The position numbers and the translations under genes were made by a program. Below the pieces are notes generated by a model that saw only the letters and a list, made by a program, of their open reading frames with translations, searched no databases and had not been told where the DNA came from. Shown one piece after another: positions 16,120-24,606 of a stretch of DNA of 64,000 nt; the first letter of the stretch is position 1, and every line of letters starts with the position of its first letter. The stretch comes from JBQLZQ01 sp052168355 (GTDB lineage: Bacteria > Pseudomonadota > Alphaproteobacteria > DSM-16000 > Inquilinaceae): the NCBI GenBank assembly GCA_052168355.1, contig JBQLZQ010000056.1, positions 124,001 through 188,000 on the forward strand, read 5' to 3'.

Positions 16120-17169
16120 ATGACCACCGCGAGCCTTCCGAACCCCTCGCGTTCGCCGTTCCTGTCGCTTCACTGGGGCAACTGGCGGCTCGCGCTCGTC
16201 GTCGCCATCGTCATGATTCCATTTTCGATCGGGACTCTGGCGCCCGGCGTGTCGTTCTGGGTCGCGGGTGGGTTTTGCGCGCTGGTGGCGGTTACCATGG
16301 TCGTGAACGCATGGGGGCGGCACACGGGCGGATTGCTGGTGGCGCCCGCCATCGCCGTTCTCGTGGTCATGAACATCTTTCCGCTGCTGTGGTCCCTGGG
16401 TCTGTCGTTCTTCGACTACCGCGCCGACCGGCAGACGCTGAACTTTCTTGGTCTCAGAAACTACGAGCGGCTGGTCACCGATCCGGTCGTCTGGGATCGC
16501 CTGACCACGACTGCGCTTTTCGTCGTCTTGACCGTGGCGACACAGATGGTGGTCGGCTTCATGCTGGCCATGCTTTTTTCGAAGCAGTTTCCGCTTCGGC
16601 GATACCTGCTCATCCTTGTTCTGACGCCGATGATGCTGGCCTATGTCGCGGTCGGCGCCTTCTTTCGCTACTATTACGATCCGACGTTCGGCCTGGTCAG
16701 CCAGTTCGTGAACATGTTCACCGACGAACCCTTCGTGCTGATCTCGTCCACAGCCGGGGCGGTCGTCGCCATCGTCATTGCCGATGCCTGGATGTGGGCG
16801 CCGTTCGTTATGCTACTGGTTCTCGCGGGGCTCGTCAGCGTACCGAAATACCTTTACGAGGCTGCGGCCATCGATCGGGTTTCCGCGTGGCGCCGGTTCT
16901 GGTCGATCACCTTCCCCTACGTCAAGGGGCTACTGATGCTGGCGCTCCTGTTCCGCACCATCGAGGCGTTCAAGCTTTTCGACATCGTGTTCATTCTGAC
17001 CGACGGCGGACAGAACACCGAGACGATCGCGCTTTATGTCTACCGACAGGCGATCCAGTTCAACAAGACGTCCTATTCCTCGTCCCTGTCCTACGTCCTG
17101 CTGTTCACCGTGATCGTCCTGACCAACCTCTACCTGTACCTCGCCAACCGCCGGTCGCGGGAGGTATGA
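16120..17169 (+). CDS. ABC sugar permease (GlpP/UgpA-like)
   Basis: A 349-residue inner-membrane permease. Two extra hydrophobic segments precede the usual six; the cytoplasmic EAA loop reads EAAAIDRVSAWRRFWSITFPYVKG near residue 250, where the ATPases dock. It pairs with the next permease to form the channel. The gene starts with ATG at 16120 after the hairpin; the next gene begins 2-5 bp after its stop. Confidence 0.88.
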   Translation: MTTASLPNPSRSPFLSLHWGNWRLALVVAIVMIPFSIGTLAPGVSFWVAGGFCALVAVTMVVNAWGRHTGGLLVAPAIAVLVVMNIFPLLWSLGLSFFDYRADRQTLNFLGLRNYERLVTDPVVWDRLTTTALFVVLTVATQMVVGFMLAMLFSKQFPLRRYLLILVLTPMMLAYVAVGAFFRYYYDPTFGLVSQFVNMFTDEPFVLISSTAGAVVAIVIADAWMWAPFVMLLVLAGLVSVPKYLYEAAAIDRVSAWRRFWSITFPYVKGLLMLALLFRTIEAFKLFDIVFILTDGGQNTETIALYVYRQAIQFNKTSYSSSLSYVLLFTVIVLTNLYLYLANRRSREV

Positions 17170-17173
17170 GTTG

Positions 17174-18106
17174 ATGAGGGGGCTTTTCGGCATGGGGAAG
17201 GCGCGGAGCAGCCGGGCCGTGGATCAGGCGGGCTGGGGGCGGACGGCGCTGGCCGGGGTGGTCAGTTTTATCTACTTCTTTCCGGTTCTCGTCATCATCA
17301 TCACGGCGTTCAAGGAGCACACCGACGCTCTTGCAGTGCCGGTGAAGCTGTTCCCGACCACCCTTTGGGGACTGATCCCCGACGCCTACGCCTTCGTGCC
17401 GACGCTGGATAATTTCTTTGGTGTCTTCTCCCGCTCCTTCTCCGCCGGGGCGGAGGCGCAGGACACCGGTTTCGTCCTTTTCTTCTTCAATTCGATCTTC
17501 ATCGCCGGCACATCGGTGATGCTTGCGCTGATCATCGGCACGGTCGCAGCCTACGGCTTTTCGCGCCACCCGCTGAAAGGCAACGACACCTATCTTTTTA
17601 TTATCCTGACGACGCGCATGCTGCCCCCGATCGTCGTGATCATCCCGGTCATGCTGATGTTCCGGGTCACCGGGCTGGCCGGCACCTATTACGGCGTGAT
17701 CCTGCTGTACACCGCGTTCAACCTGCCGTTCACCATCTGGATGATGAAAAGCTTCTTCGACGAGCTGTCGCCGGACGTGGAAGACGCGGCGCGCCTGGAC
17801 GGATCGTCGGAATGGCGGGTATTCTTTCGGGTCTGCCTGCCCCAAGTCGTGGCCGGGGTGGCGGCGACCGCCGTGTTCGGCCTGATCCTGACCTGGAACG
17901 AGTTTCTGTTCGCGCTGCTTCTGACGGGCGTTGAGACTCGCACCGTCCCCGTGGCCATGTCGCAGACGATCGGCGGCGACATCGGCGTGCGCTGGGGTCT
18001 GCTGGCGGCGATCGAGACGCTGTTCCTGATCCCCGTGATCCTGGTCACCTTCTTCCTGCAGAACCAGCTTTTGCGGGGTGTCACCTTCGGCACGGTAAAG
18101 CGCTGA
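17174..18106 (+). CDS. ABC sugar permease (GlpQ/UgpE-like)
   Basis: A 310-residue inner-membrane permease with about six hydrophobic segments and the EAA loop DAARLDGSSEWRVFFRVCLPQVVAG near residue 210. It forms a heterodimeric channel with the previous permease. ATG at 17174 was preferred over TTG at 17171. Its stop overlaps the start of ATPase B (TGATG), so the two are translationally coupled. Confidence 0.9.
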   Translation: MRGLFGMGKARSSRAVDQAGWGRTALAGVVSFIYFFPVLVIIITAFKEHTDALAVPVKLFPTTLWGLIPDAYAFVPTLDNFFGVFSRSFSAGAEAQDTGFVLFFFNSIFIAGTSVMLALIIGTVAAYGFSRHPLKGNDTYLFIILTTRMLPPIVVIIPVMLMFRVTGLAGTYYGVILLYTAFNLPFTIWMMKSFFDELSPDVEDAARLDGSSEWRVFFRVCLPQVVAGVAATAVFGLILTWNEFLFALLLTGVETRTVPVAMSQTIGGDIGVRWGLLAAIETLFLIPVILVTFFLQNQLLRGVTFGTVKR

Positions 18107-19203
18107 TGTCGACGATCGAGCTTCGTTCCGTCACCAAGCGCTTCGGCAATTTCACCGCCGTGAAGGACGTCGATCTGTCGGTGGCGGCGGGAGAGGTGGT
18201 CTGTCTGCTTGGGCCGTCGGGATGCGGGAAGACAACCACGTTGCGCATGATCGCGGGCCTCGAGGCGCCGACCGAGGGCGATGTGATCGTCGCCGGCCAG
18301 CGCATGAACGACCGGGCGCCGAAGGATCGCGACATCGCCATGGTGTTTCAGTTCTACGCGCTTTATCCGGCTCTCACCGTGGCGGAGAATCTCGCCTTCC
18401 CGCTGCATGTCGAGCGCCTGTCGAGCAATTCACGCAACCAGCGCGTCCGGAGCGTGGCGGAAACCCTGCAACTGACGCATATCCTCGACCGGAAACCGAA
18501 TGAGATCGCCGAGGGCGAGAAGCAGCGGGTCGCGGTGGCGCGCGCCATCATCCGCGATCCGAACTGCTTCCTGTTCGACGAACCGCTGTCCCGACTGGAT
18601 GTCGAACTGCGCGAGTCCATGCGCGGGCAGATCAAGGAGGTGCTTCAGGGCCTGTCGAAGGCCACCCTCATCGTCACCCACGACCAGCTCGAGGCGCTGA
18701 CCATGGCCGACCGCATCACCATCATGCGCGACGGGCTCATCGAACAGATCGGCACCCCGCACGAGGTTTTCGCCGCTCCGGTGAACGACTTTGTCGCCAG
18801 CTTTATCGGCACGCCGCAAATGAACCTGATCGAGGGCGAACTGGTGGCAACCAGGGACGATCCGGCGGGATCCATGGCCGAGATCCGGATCGGCGACGCC
18901 ACCATCCAGCTGCACGTGGCGCCGGCGGTGGCCGGCGTGGAACCCGGCGCGGTGACCCTGGGGGTACGCCCCCGGGCGTTCTCGCTCGCGGCCGTCGCCG
19001 ATCCGACCGCGATCTCAGCCGATGTCGAACTGCTCGAACCGATGGGCGCGGAAACGCTCGTTCACGCACGATCGCCGTCCGGGGCGGACATCCGCGTGGT
19101 GATCTCCCGCGAGACGCGGGTCAAGGCCGGCGAAACGCTGCATCTGGTTCCGGATTTCGGCCAGACGCATGTGTTCGACCGCCGCGGAAAGGCGGTACGC
19201 TGA
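18106..19203 (+). CDS. ABC importer ATPase B, degenerate signature motif (GlpT-like)
   Basis: A 365-residue MalK-type ATPase. Walker A (GPSGCGKTTT), Walker B (FLFDEPLSRLD) and the switch His (VTHDQLEALTMADR) are intact, but the signature normally reading LSGGQ is IAEGE (residues 134-138, from 18505). In a heterodimer with ATPase A, its own Walker site would pair with the intact LSGGE of A, giving one canonical and one doubly degenerate site. The C-terminal TOBE domain is present. It overlaps the genes on both sides by one base (TGATG). Confidence 0.88.
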   Translation: MSTIELRSVTKRFGNFTAVKDVDLSVAAGEVVCLLGPSGCGKTTTLRMIAGLEAPTEGDVIVAGQRMNDRAPKDRDIAMVFQFYALYPALTVAENLAFPLHVERLSSNSRNQRVRSVAETLQLTHILDRKPNEIAEGEKQRVAVARAIIRDPNCFLFDEPLSRLDVELRESMRGQIKEVLQGLSKATLIVTHDQLEALTMADRITIMRDGLIEQIGTPHEVFAAPVNDFVASFIGTPQMNLIEGELVATRDDPAGSMAEIRIGDATIQLHVAPAVAGVEPGAVTLGVRPRAFSLAAVADPTAISADVELLEPMGAETLVHARSPSGADIRVVISRETRVKAGETLHLVPDFGQTHVFDRRGKAVR

Positions 19204-19631
19204 TGAACCGCACGCCGACCGGATTGTCGCGCCGGGCTGCGCTGAGACTGGAGTTCGGGGTCATCGGCCTTGGCATGGTCGCCCTGGCGATGATCTTCCA
19301 GCCCTTCGCCATCGTCGTGTTCTCCGCCGGGTGCGGGCTGGTCGTTCTGGCCGCCCTGGCGAACAACCTTTTGCCCTTCGCCGAACCGGGAGTCGCGATC
19401 CGGTCCGTGGTCTTCGCGGCGCTGGTCGTGGCGGTGATCTTCTGCTCCGCCTTGCTGATCGCCATCAGCGCCGCGCATCTCTATGGCCTTGTGTTCCTGA
19501 CGCCGCCGGCGGCCGGCGTCTCGCTTCGTCCGCCGGCGCCGCCGTTCTGGGAACACCCCCTGGTCTGGAGTTTGGCCGCGGCGGACGCGGTGCTCGTTCT
19601 CATCCTCGTTCTTGTCGTGCGGCGGAGGTAG
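19203..19631 (+). CDS. Small integral membrane protein
   Basis: A 142-residue protein with four hydrophobic segments at about residues 18-40, 43-55, 65-95 and 118-138 and a basic C-terminus (VVRRR). I do not recognise the family. It is locked into the importer operon by a one-base overlap with ATPase B and a 3-bp gap to the kinase. Glycerol importers of the GlpSTPQ type carry a small membrane protein (GlpU) in a similar place, so an accessory role in transport is plausible but inferred. Confidence 0.7.
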   Translation: MNRTPTGLSRRAALRLEFGVIGLGMVALAMIFQPFAIVVFSAGCGLVVLAALANNLLPFAEPGVAIRSVVFAALVVAVIFCSALLIAISAAHLYGLVFLTPPAAGVSLRPPAPPFWEHPLVWSLAAADAVLVLILVLVVRRR

Positions 19632-19634
19632 CCC

Positions 19635-20582
19635 ATGGCCAACGACGTGTCGGTGATCGGCCTTTACATTCTCGACATCCTTGGGCGGCCGGTGACCGCG
19701 ATTCCCGACGGGGGCAACGTCGACTTCATCGACCAGATACGCCTCACCGTCGCCGGAACAGCCGGCGGCACCGTCGTCGATACGGCAAAGCTTGGCCTAA
19801 AAAGCCTGGCCGTCGGTGCGGTCGGCGACGACGAAAAGGCCGATTGGGTTCTCATGACGCTCCGGCGTCACGGCGTCGATGTCTCCGCGATGCAGCGGTT
19901 GGCGGGCGTGCCGACATCGGCGACCATCCTCAACATTCGTCCGAACGGCGACCGGCCGGCCCTGCATGTGCGCGGCGCGTCCGATCATTTCGACGTGCCG
20001 CCACAGTCATACGATCAGGTCTTCGACGCCCCCATCGTCCATCTTGGCGGGACCGGCCTTCTCAAACGGCTCGACGGGGAACCGAGTGTTCGTCTTTTGG
20101 CGGAGGCCAAGCGCCGCGGCAGAACCGTGACGTTCGACCTGATCGCCACCAACCCCGAAACCATTGCCGTGGTGCGGCCTCTCCTGCCCCACATCGACTA
20201 TTGCATGCCGTCGATCGAGGAGGCTCGGGACCTTTCCGGCGCCCAGACGCCGGAGGATTGCGCCCGGACCCTATTGGATGCCGGCGCCCGCGCTTGCGTT
20301 TTCACCCTTGGCCCGGAAGGCGCGTTCTACGCCGACCGCGACGGTGTCCGGAAGCGGTCCGCGGCCTATGAGATCGACATCGTCGATACGACCGGCTGCG
20401 GCGACGCGTTCGATGCCGGCTTCATCGCGGCACTCCACCACAAGATGGATCTCGACACCGCGCTGCGCTTCGCCCAGGCCGCGGCGGCCCTGGTGGCCAC
20501 CGGCCTGGGGTCCGACGCCGGCATCGTCTCGTTCGAAAAGACGCGTGACGCGATGAACAGCCTGCGCGTGAAGGGATCCTGA
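19635..20582 (+). CDS. PfkB-family carbohydrate kinase
   Basis: A 315-residue ribokinase-type sugar kinase. The N-terminal substrate region includes GGTVVDTAKLGL, and the C-terminal ATP/anion-hole motif is DTTGCGDAFDAGF near residue 255 with the catalytic Asp of GDAFD. It phosphorylates a sugar or keto-acid; the substrate is presumably what the adjacent importer brings in after modification by the dehydrogenase, isomerase and epimerase. Being downstream of the importer with a 3-bp gap shows shared transcription. Confidence 0.88.
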   Translation: MANDVSVIGLYILDILGRPVTAIPDGGNVDFIDQIRLTVAGTAGGTVVDTAKLGLKSLAVGAVGDDEKADWVLMTLRRHGVDVSAMQRLAGVPTSATILNIRPNGDRPALHVRGASDHFDVPPQSYDQVFDAPIVHLGGTGLLKRLDGEPSVRLLAEAKRRGRTVTFDLIATNPETIAVVRPLLPHIDYCMPSIEEARDLSGAQTPEDCARTLLDAGARACVFTLGPEGAFYADRDGVRKRSAAYEIDIVDTTGCGDAFDAGFIAALHHKMDLDTALRFAQAAAALVATGLGSDAGIVSFEKTRDAMNSLRVKGS

Positions 20583-20605
20583 TCCGGCCAACGGAAGGAA
20601 ACGCC

Positions 20606-21445
20606 ATGCTGCTCGGCTTCAATATGCTGCTCTGGTCGACCCATGTGACCGACGAACACTTCCCGATCTTCGACGCGTTGAAAAAGACTGGGTATGACGG
20701 CGTCGAGATCCCCATCTTCGAGGGCACGCCGGAACATTTCCGGCATGTCGGGCGGGCGGCGCAGAATGCCGGGCTGCGCGTGACGTCCGTCGCCGTGGTC
20801 CCGGACGAGGGGCGAAGCTGCCTCGGCGCCGCGCAGGACGCGGCCCTCGACCATTTGAAATGGGCGATAGACTGTTCGGCGGCCCTCGGGTCGGAAGTGC
20901 TCTGCGGCCCGTTCCATCAGCCGCTTGGCGTCTTCACCGGCGAACCGCCCACGGCCACGGAACGCGCCAATCTGGTCGCCGTCCACAAACGGGCCGCCGC
21001 GTACGCCGCCGACCTCAAGATCACCCTGGCCGTGGAGCCGCTCAACCGCTTCGAGTGCTATGTCCTGAACACGGTCGCCGATACGGCCGAGATCGTGCGC
21101 GGCGTGGACGCGGCGAATTATGGCCTTCTTTACGATACCTTCCACGCCAACATCGAGGAGAAGGACCCGGTCGGCGTGATCGCCCCGAACCTGTCCGCGA
21201 TCAGCCATGTCCATTTCTCGGAGAATGATCGCGGAACGCCTGGCAAGGGTCACGTGCCATGGGACGCGACGCTGGGCGCCCTGAAGCATGGCGGTTACGA
21301 CGGCTGGTGCGTGATCGAAGCGTTCGGCCGCGCCCTGCCGGCCCTTGCCGCCGCGACACGGGTCTGGCGCGACTTCTTTCCGTCTCGAGAAGAGGTCTAC
21401 CGATCCGGGCACGACTTCCTGCGCGCGAGCTGGGAACGAAGCTGA
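20606..21445 (+). CDS. Ketose 3-epimerase/sugar phosphate isomerase-like TIM barrel
   Basis: A 279-residue protein of the D-tagatose/D-psicose 3-epimerase type. It shows the usual order of metal ligands: Glu in AVEPLNRFECY, Asp in LLYDTFHANIEE, His in SHVHFSENDRGTPGKGHV and Glu in CVIEAFG. It begins like family members (GFNMLLWSTHV). It likely interconverts ketoses at C3 and is the last gene of this operon; 230 bp without a gene follow. Confidence 0.85.
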   Translation: MLLGFNMLLWSTHVTDEHFPIFDALKKTGYDGVEIPIFEGTPEHFRHVGRAAQNAGLRVTSVAVVPDEGRSCLGAAQDAALDHLKWAIDCSAALGSEVLCGPFHQPLGVFTGEPPTATERANLVAVHKRAAAYAADLKITLAVEPLNRFECYVLNTVADTAEIVRGVDAANYGLLYDTFHANIEEKDPVGVIAPNLSAISHVHFSENDRGTPGKGHVPWDATLGALKHGGYDGWCVIEAFGRALPALAAATRVWRDFFPSREEVYRSGHDFLRASWERS

Positions 21446-21675
21446 CGCTCTATCTGGCCGGCCTTCAAAGAGACGGTCGTTTCCCGTGGAAGGATGGCGG
21501 ATGGCGGGACTTGCTGCGACCGCCAGAGATGAGCGCGATCGTCGGCATCCCTGCGACCTAAGGACGCTGAGCGTTTCCATCTCCGGGCGTCACTACAAAT
21601 GATGTGCACGGATTACCACATCCCTGATCCCGCTTGTGAAAGAGTATCCGTGCCATTCAGCGAGGGAGATCCGAG

Positions 21676-22854
21676 ATGAAAATGAGATGGAAATTCTGCG
21701 CCACCGCGGCGCTGATTGCGTTTTCCGCTCCCGCACCCATCGCCGTCGCCAATGCGACACCGCTCATTTCGGAAGGCTCGGCGCCGCAGAGCGAGGGGTT
21801 CCGCCTCTCGACCGTCGTCTCCGGACTGGAGCATCCGTGGGGCATGGCCTGGCTGCCCGACGGCGCGATGCTCGTCACCGAACGGCCGGGGCGGCTGCGT
21901 ATCATCCGCGACGGCGCCCTGTCCGAGACGGAAGTCACCGGTGTGCCCGAGGTGCTTGCCGAACGGCAGGGCGGGCTGCTCGACGTGGCGGTCCATCCCG
22001 ATTTCGCGGAAAACCGTCTGGTCTATCTCACCTATGCCCACGGAATGCCGGGCGCCAACCGCACCCGCATCGCCCGGGCCGTCCTCGATGGCGAGGCGCT
22101 GGTCGATCTCGAGGTGATCTTCGAGGTGGCGGAGGAAAAACCCGACACCCAGCATTTCGGCTCTCGCCTGCTCTGGCTGCCCGACGGAACGCTGTTGGCC
22201 AGCATCGGCGATGGCGGCAATCCGCCGGTGTCGATCGACGGCGATCTTATCCGTCTCCGCGCTCAGGACATTTCCAGCGCCCTGGGCAAGACCGTTCGGC
22301 TCAACGACGACGGGTCGGTCCCCGAGGACAATCCGTTCATCGACGGCGACGGTGTGGCGCCGTTCGTCTGGAGCTATGGACACCGCAACATTCAGGGGCT
22401 GGCGGTGGACGCGGAAACCGGCGCCGTCTGGGCCAATGAGCATGGCGCTCTCGCCGGAGACGAACTCAACCGCATCGCGCGGGGTGAGAATTTCGGCTGG
22501 CCGCTGGCCACCTACAGTCGGGACTATCGCGGGGCAACCGAAATCTCGCCCCATACCAGCCTCCCCGACATGACGGACCCGACGCTGGTGTGGATGGATA
22601 CCCAGGCGCCCTCGGGCCTTGCCATCTATCGGGGCGACCGGTTCCCCGATTGGCGCGGCGATCTGTTCTCTGGCAGCCTTGTTGCCGAAGAGATACGCCA
22701 GATCCGCATCGACGATGCGGGTGTCGCTCTCGACGAACGATCGATCCCCATCGGCGCGCGCGTCCGCGACGTGCATGAGGGTCCCGATGGCTATCTCTAT
22801 GTCCTGACGGATGAACCGGACGGTGCGCTTATCCGCATCGAGCCCACGGGCTGA
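21676..22854 (+). CDS. Periplasmic PQQ-dependent aldose sugar dehydrogenase (YliI/Asd-like)
   Basis: A 392-residue soluble glucose dehydrogenase-family beta-propeller. The signal peptide covers residues 1-28 (ending PIAVANA). Typical landmarks are LEHPWGMAWLPDGAMLVTERPGRL near residue 50, GGLLDVAVHPDF, GYGHRN-like SYGHRNIQGL and GRLRDV-like VRDVHEGPDGYLYV. It would oxidise aldoses at C1 in the periplasm with PQQ. ATG at 21676 has GGGAG about 9 bases upstream. It is separated from the operon before it and appears singly transcribed; PQQ synthesis genes are not in the window. Confidence 0.85.
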   Translation: MKMRWKFCATAALIAFSAPAPIAVANATPLISEGSAPQSEGFRLSTVVSGLEHPWGMAWLPDGAMLVTERPGRLRIIRDGALSETEVTGVPEVLAERQGGLLDVAVHPDFAENRLVYLTYAHGMPGANRTRIARAVLDGEALVDLEVIFEVAEEKPDTQHFGSRLLWLPDGTLLASIGDGGNPPVSIDGDLIRLRAQDISSALGKTVRLNDDGSVPEDNPFIDGDGVAPFVWSYGHRNIQGLAVDAETGAVWANEHGALAGDELNRIARGENFGWPLATYSRDYRGATEISPHTSLPDMTDPTLVWMDTQAPSGLAIYRGDRFPDWRGDLFSGSLVAEEIRQIRIDDAGVALDERSIPIGARVRDVHEGPDGYLYVLTDEPDGALIRIEPTG

Positions 22855-23418
22855 CACCGGAACCAGCGGCCTGTCGCCCCCGGGTCGAGCACCCGCAAGG
22901 GGCTTGGATTCCGTTCCGCCGGATCCTTGATCCCAAACCTCCACGGTTGTGATCGCGTGCAGTGGGATCGATCCGAAGCGCCGCAACGTACTTTGTCCGC
23001 CGGCTAACCGCCGGCGGATGACGGTCAACCGTCGGAGCGGGTCTTCGACCCGCCATTGATTGGCTGCAAGACAGGCTCAGCATAGCCGATCCAACTGGTC
23101 CGGCACCGGTGGTCGACTGCCTCGTCGATGCGCTCGATCTGGAATGAGCCGAAGCGGCAGCCACCATAAACGCCCCGGTCGATGGTCGGATAAGCGCCGC
23201 GTCGTTGATGGGGCGGGTCATCGGGCCTTGCAGCGTCGCCCATTTCCGGACCGTGGGTCCGGCCTCCCGACCGTGACGGGACGGCCGTCCGATTCGTCAC
23301 CATCCGGCCCCGTCACAGTGAACGACCGAGAAATTTTCCTATAAGAAAACTGTTTACTCAGGTGAAAAATTTCGTGATCATGGGAATAATAAATGACCGG
23401 CCCCGGGGGGAGGCTGCG
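22855..23418. other. 564-bp gap with triple hairpin and AT-rich promoter
   Basis: No convincing gene. The first part holds three adjacent hairpins at 22997-23053. Around 23065-23130 there is a short open stretch of coding-like composition (reading IADPTGPAPVVDCLVDALDLE in pieces) that soon hits a stop and matches nothing I know; it may be a remnant. The last 90 bp are AT-rich, with GAAATTTT at 23331 answered by AAAATTTC at 23366, and a palindrome AAAC-T-GTTT at 23347-23355, which looks like the promoter/operator of the operon starting at 23419. Confidence 0.45.
22997..23053. terminator. Three adjacent hairpins
   Basis: Three perfect stems follow each other: CCGCCGG/CCGGCGG (22997-23017), GACGGT/ACCGTC (23020-23033) and GCGGGTC/GACCCGC with a TTC loop (23037-23053). 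They lie about 140 bp after the aldose dehydrogenase stop. No T-run follows, so this may be a factor-dependent terminator or a structured RNA rather than a simple terminator. Confidence 0.5.
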
Positions 23419-24606
23419 GTGATCAAGGGAATAGCCTGGGACCACAAACGCTGCTGGGGGCCGCTGGATGCCAGCGTCGCGTCCTACCGGGCCTTAACCG
23501 GCCGTGAAGTGTCGTGGGACCGGCGCAGCCTCTATAGCTTTGGCGAGGGGCACCTCTCGGAATTCTGCAACGATTACGATCTGGTGATCTACGACCACCC
23601 CTTTGTGGGGGACGTGCGCCAAGACCGACTGCTGCATGATCTGACCCAGTGGCTGACGCCCGATCATCACACGATGTTCACGGCCGAGGCGGTCGGTCTT
23701 TCCTGGGTGTCTTACGCGCAGGATGGCGGAGTCTGGGCACTGCCCATCGACGCCGCGGCGCAGACCGCCGCATGGCGGCCCGACCTGATGGAGCGGCAGG
23801 GCGAACAACCGCCCGAGACGATCGACGCGGTTCACGCCCTGGCCGCGCGGCTCAGGCAGAAGGGGCAGTTCATCGGATGGCCTGCCGTACCCACGGACCA
23901 GATGTGCACGTTCATGTCGGTCGCCGTCAGCCTTGGCATGTCACTGGCCGCGCCAGGCGGCGCCTTTATCGCGTCAAGCGAGGGTGCCGAGGTGATCGCC
24001 CAGCTCAGCCGGCTTCTGGCCGTGGCCCATCCCGAGTCGATCGGGTGGAACCCGATCCGCTGCCTCGACCACATGGCCGCGCAGGATGACGTGGTTTATG
24101 TGCCTTATCTGTTCAACTACGTGAACTACGCCGGTCCCGATGCACAGCCTCGGATTCAGTTCGGAGCACCGCCGCGGATGGCCGCCGATCAGCCTCCCCG
24201 AACGCTGCTTGGCGGTGCCGGGATCGGTGTGAGTACCGTGTCGAAGGATCCCGAGGCTGCGTTCGACTATGCGATGTACCTCTGCACACCGGCATTCCAG
24301 TCGGGCGACTATGTCCTGCACGGCGGCCAACCGGGCAGCCGCGCCGCCTGGACCTCGGACCGTTGCAACGACCTGACCGGCGGCTTTCTGCGTGACACCT
24401 TGCCCGTACTCGATCGGGCCTGGTTACGGCCGACCTACCCCGGTTTTGTCGGCTTCTTCCGCACGGCCACGCACCGGCTTGCCGCGGTACTGAGCGATGG
24501 GGACGACGCGGCGGCGTTTGTCTCCAGGCTGAACGACGAACATGCGCGGCTTTCGGAGCAGGCGCCAGATCAGGCCTCACCCGTGGCCAAGGCGGGCCTG
24601 CGGTGA
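23419..24606 (+). CDS. Solute-binding-protein fold without signal peptide
   Basis: About 395 residues resembling family-1 extracellular solute-binding proteins (EFCNDYDLVIYDHPFVGD, QWLTPDH, WALPIDAAAQTAAWRPDLM, SVSKDPEAAFDYAMYL), yet it lacks a hydrophobic leader: from the best start it begins VIKGIAWDHKRCWGP. GTG at 23419 is preceded by GGGGAGG at ideal distance; starts at 23362 and 23380 add a short charged extension, not a signal peptide. The protein should therefore be cytoplasmic. Its stop overlaps the IclR start (GTGA). It may sense or buffer a ligand or act as an enzyme; it cannot serve periplasmic uptake as encoded. Confidence 0.75.
   Translation: MIKGIAWDHKRCWGPLDASVASYRALTGREVSWDRRSLYSFGEGHLSEFCNDYDLVIYDHPFVGDVRQDRLLHDLTQWLTPDHHTMFTAEAVGLSWVSYAQDGGVWALPIDAAAQTAAWRPDLMERQGEQPPETIDAVHALAARLRQKGQFIGWPAVPTDQMCTFMSVAVSLGMSLAAPGGAFIASSEGAEVIAQLSRLLAVAHPESIGWNPIRCLDHMAAQDDVVYVPYLFNYVNYAGPDAQPRIQFGAPPRMAADQPPRTLLGGAGIGVSTVSKDPEAAFDYAMYLCTPAFQSGDYVLHGGQPGSRAAWTSDRCNDLTGGFLRDTLPVLDRAWLRPTYPGFVGFFRTATHRLAAVLSDGDDAAAFVSRLNDEHARLSEQAPDQASPVAKAGLR

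Noticed and set aside
22829..23303. Minus-strand open frames in the gap after the aldose dehydrogenase
   Set aside because: They have unusual residue composition and no domain, ribosome site or partner genes.
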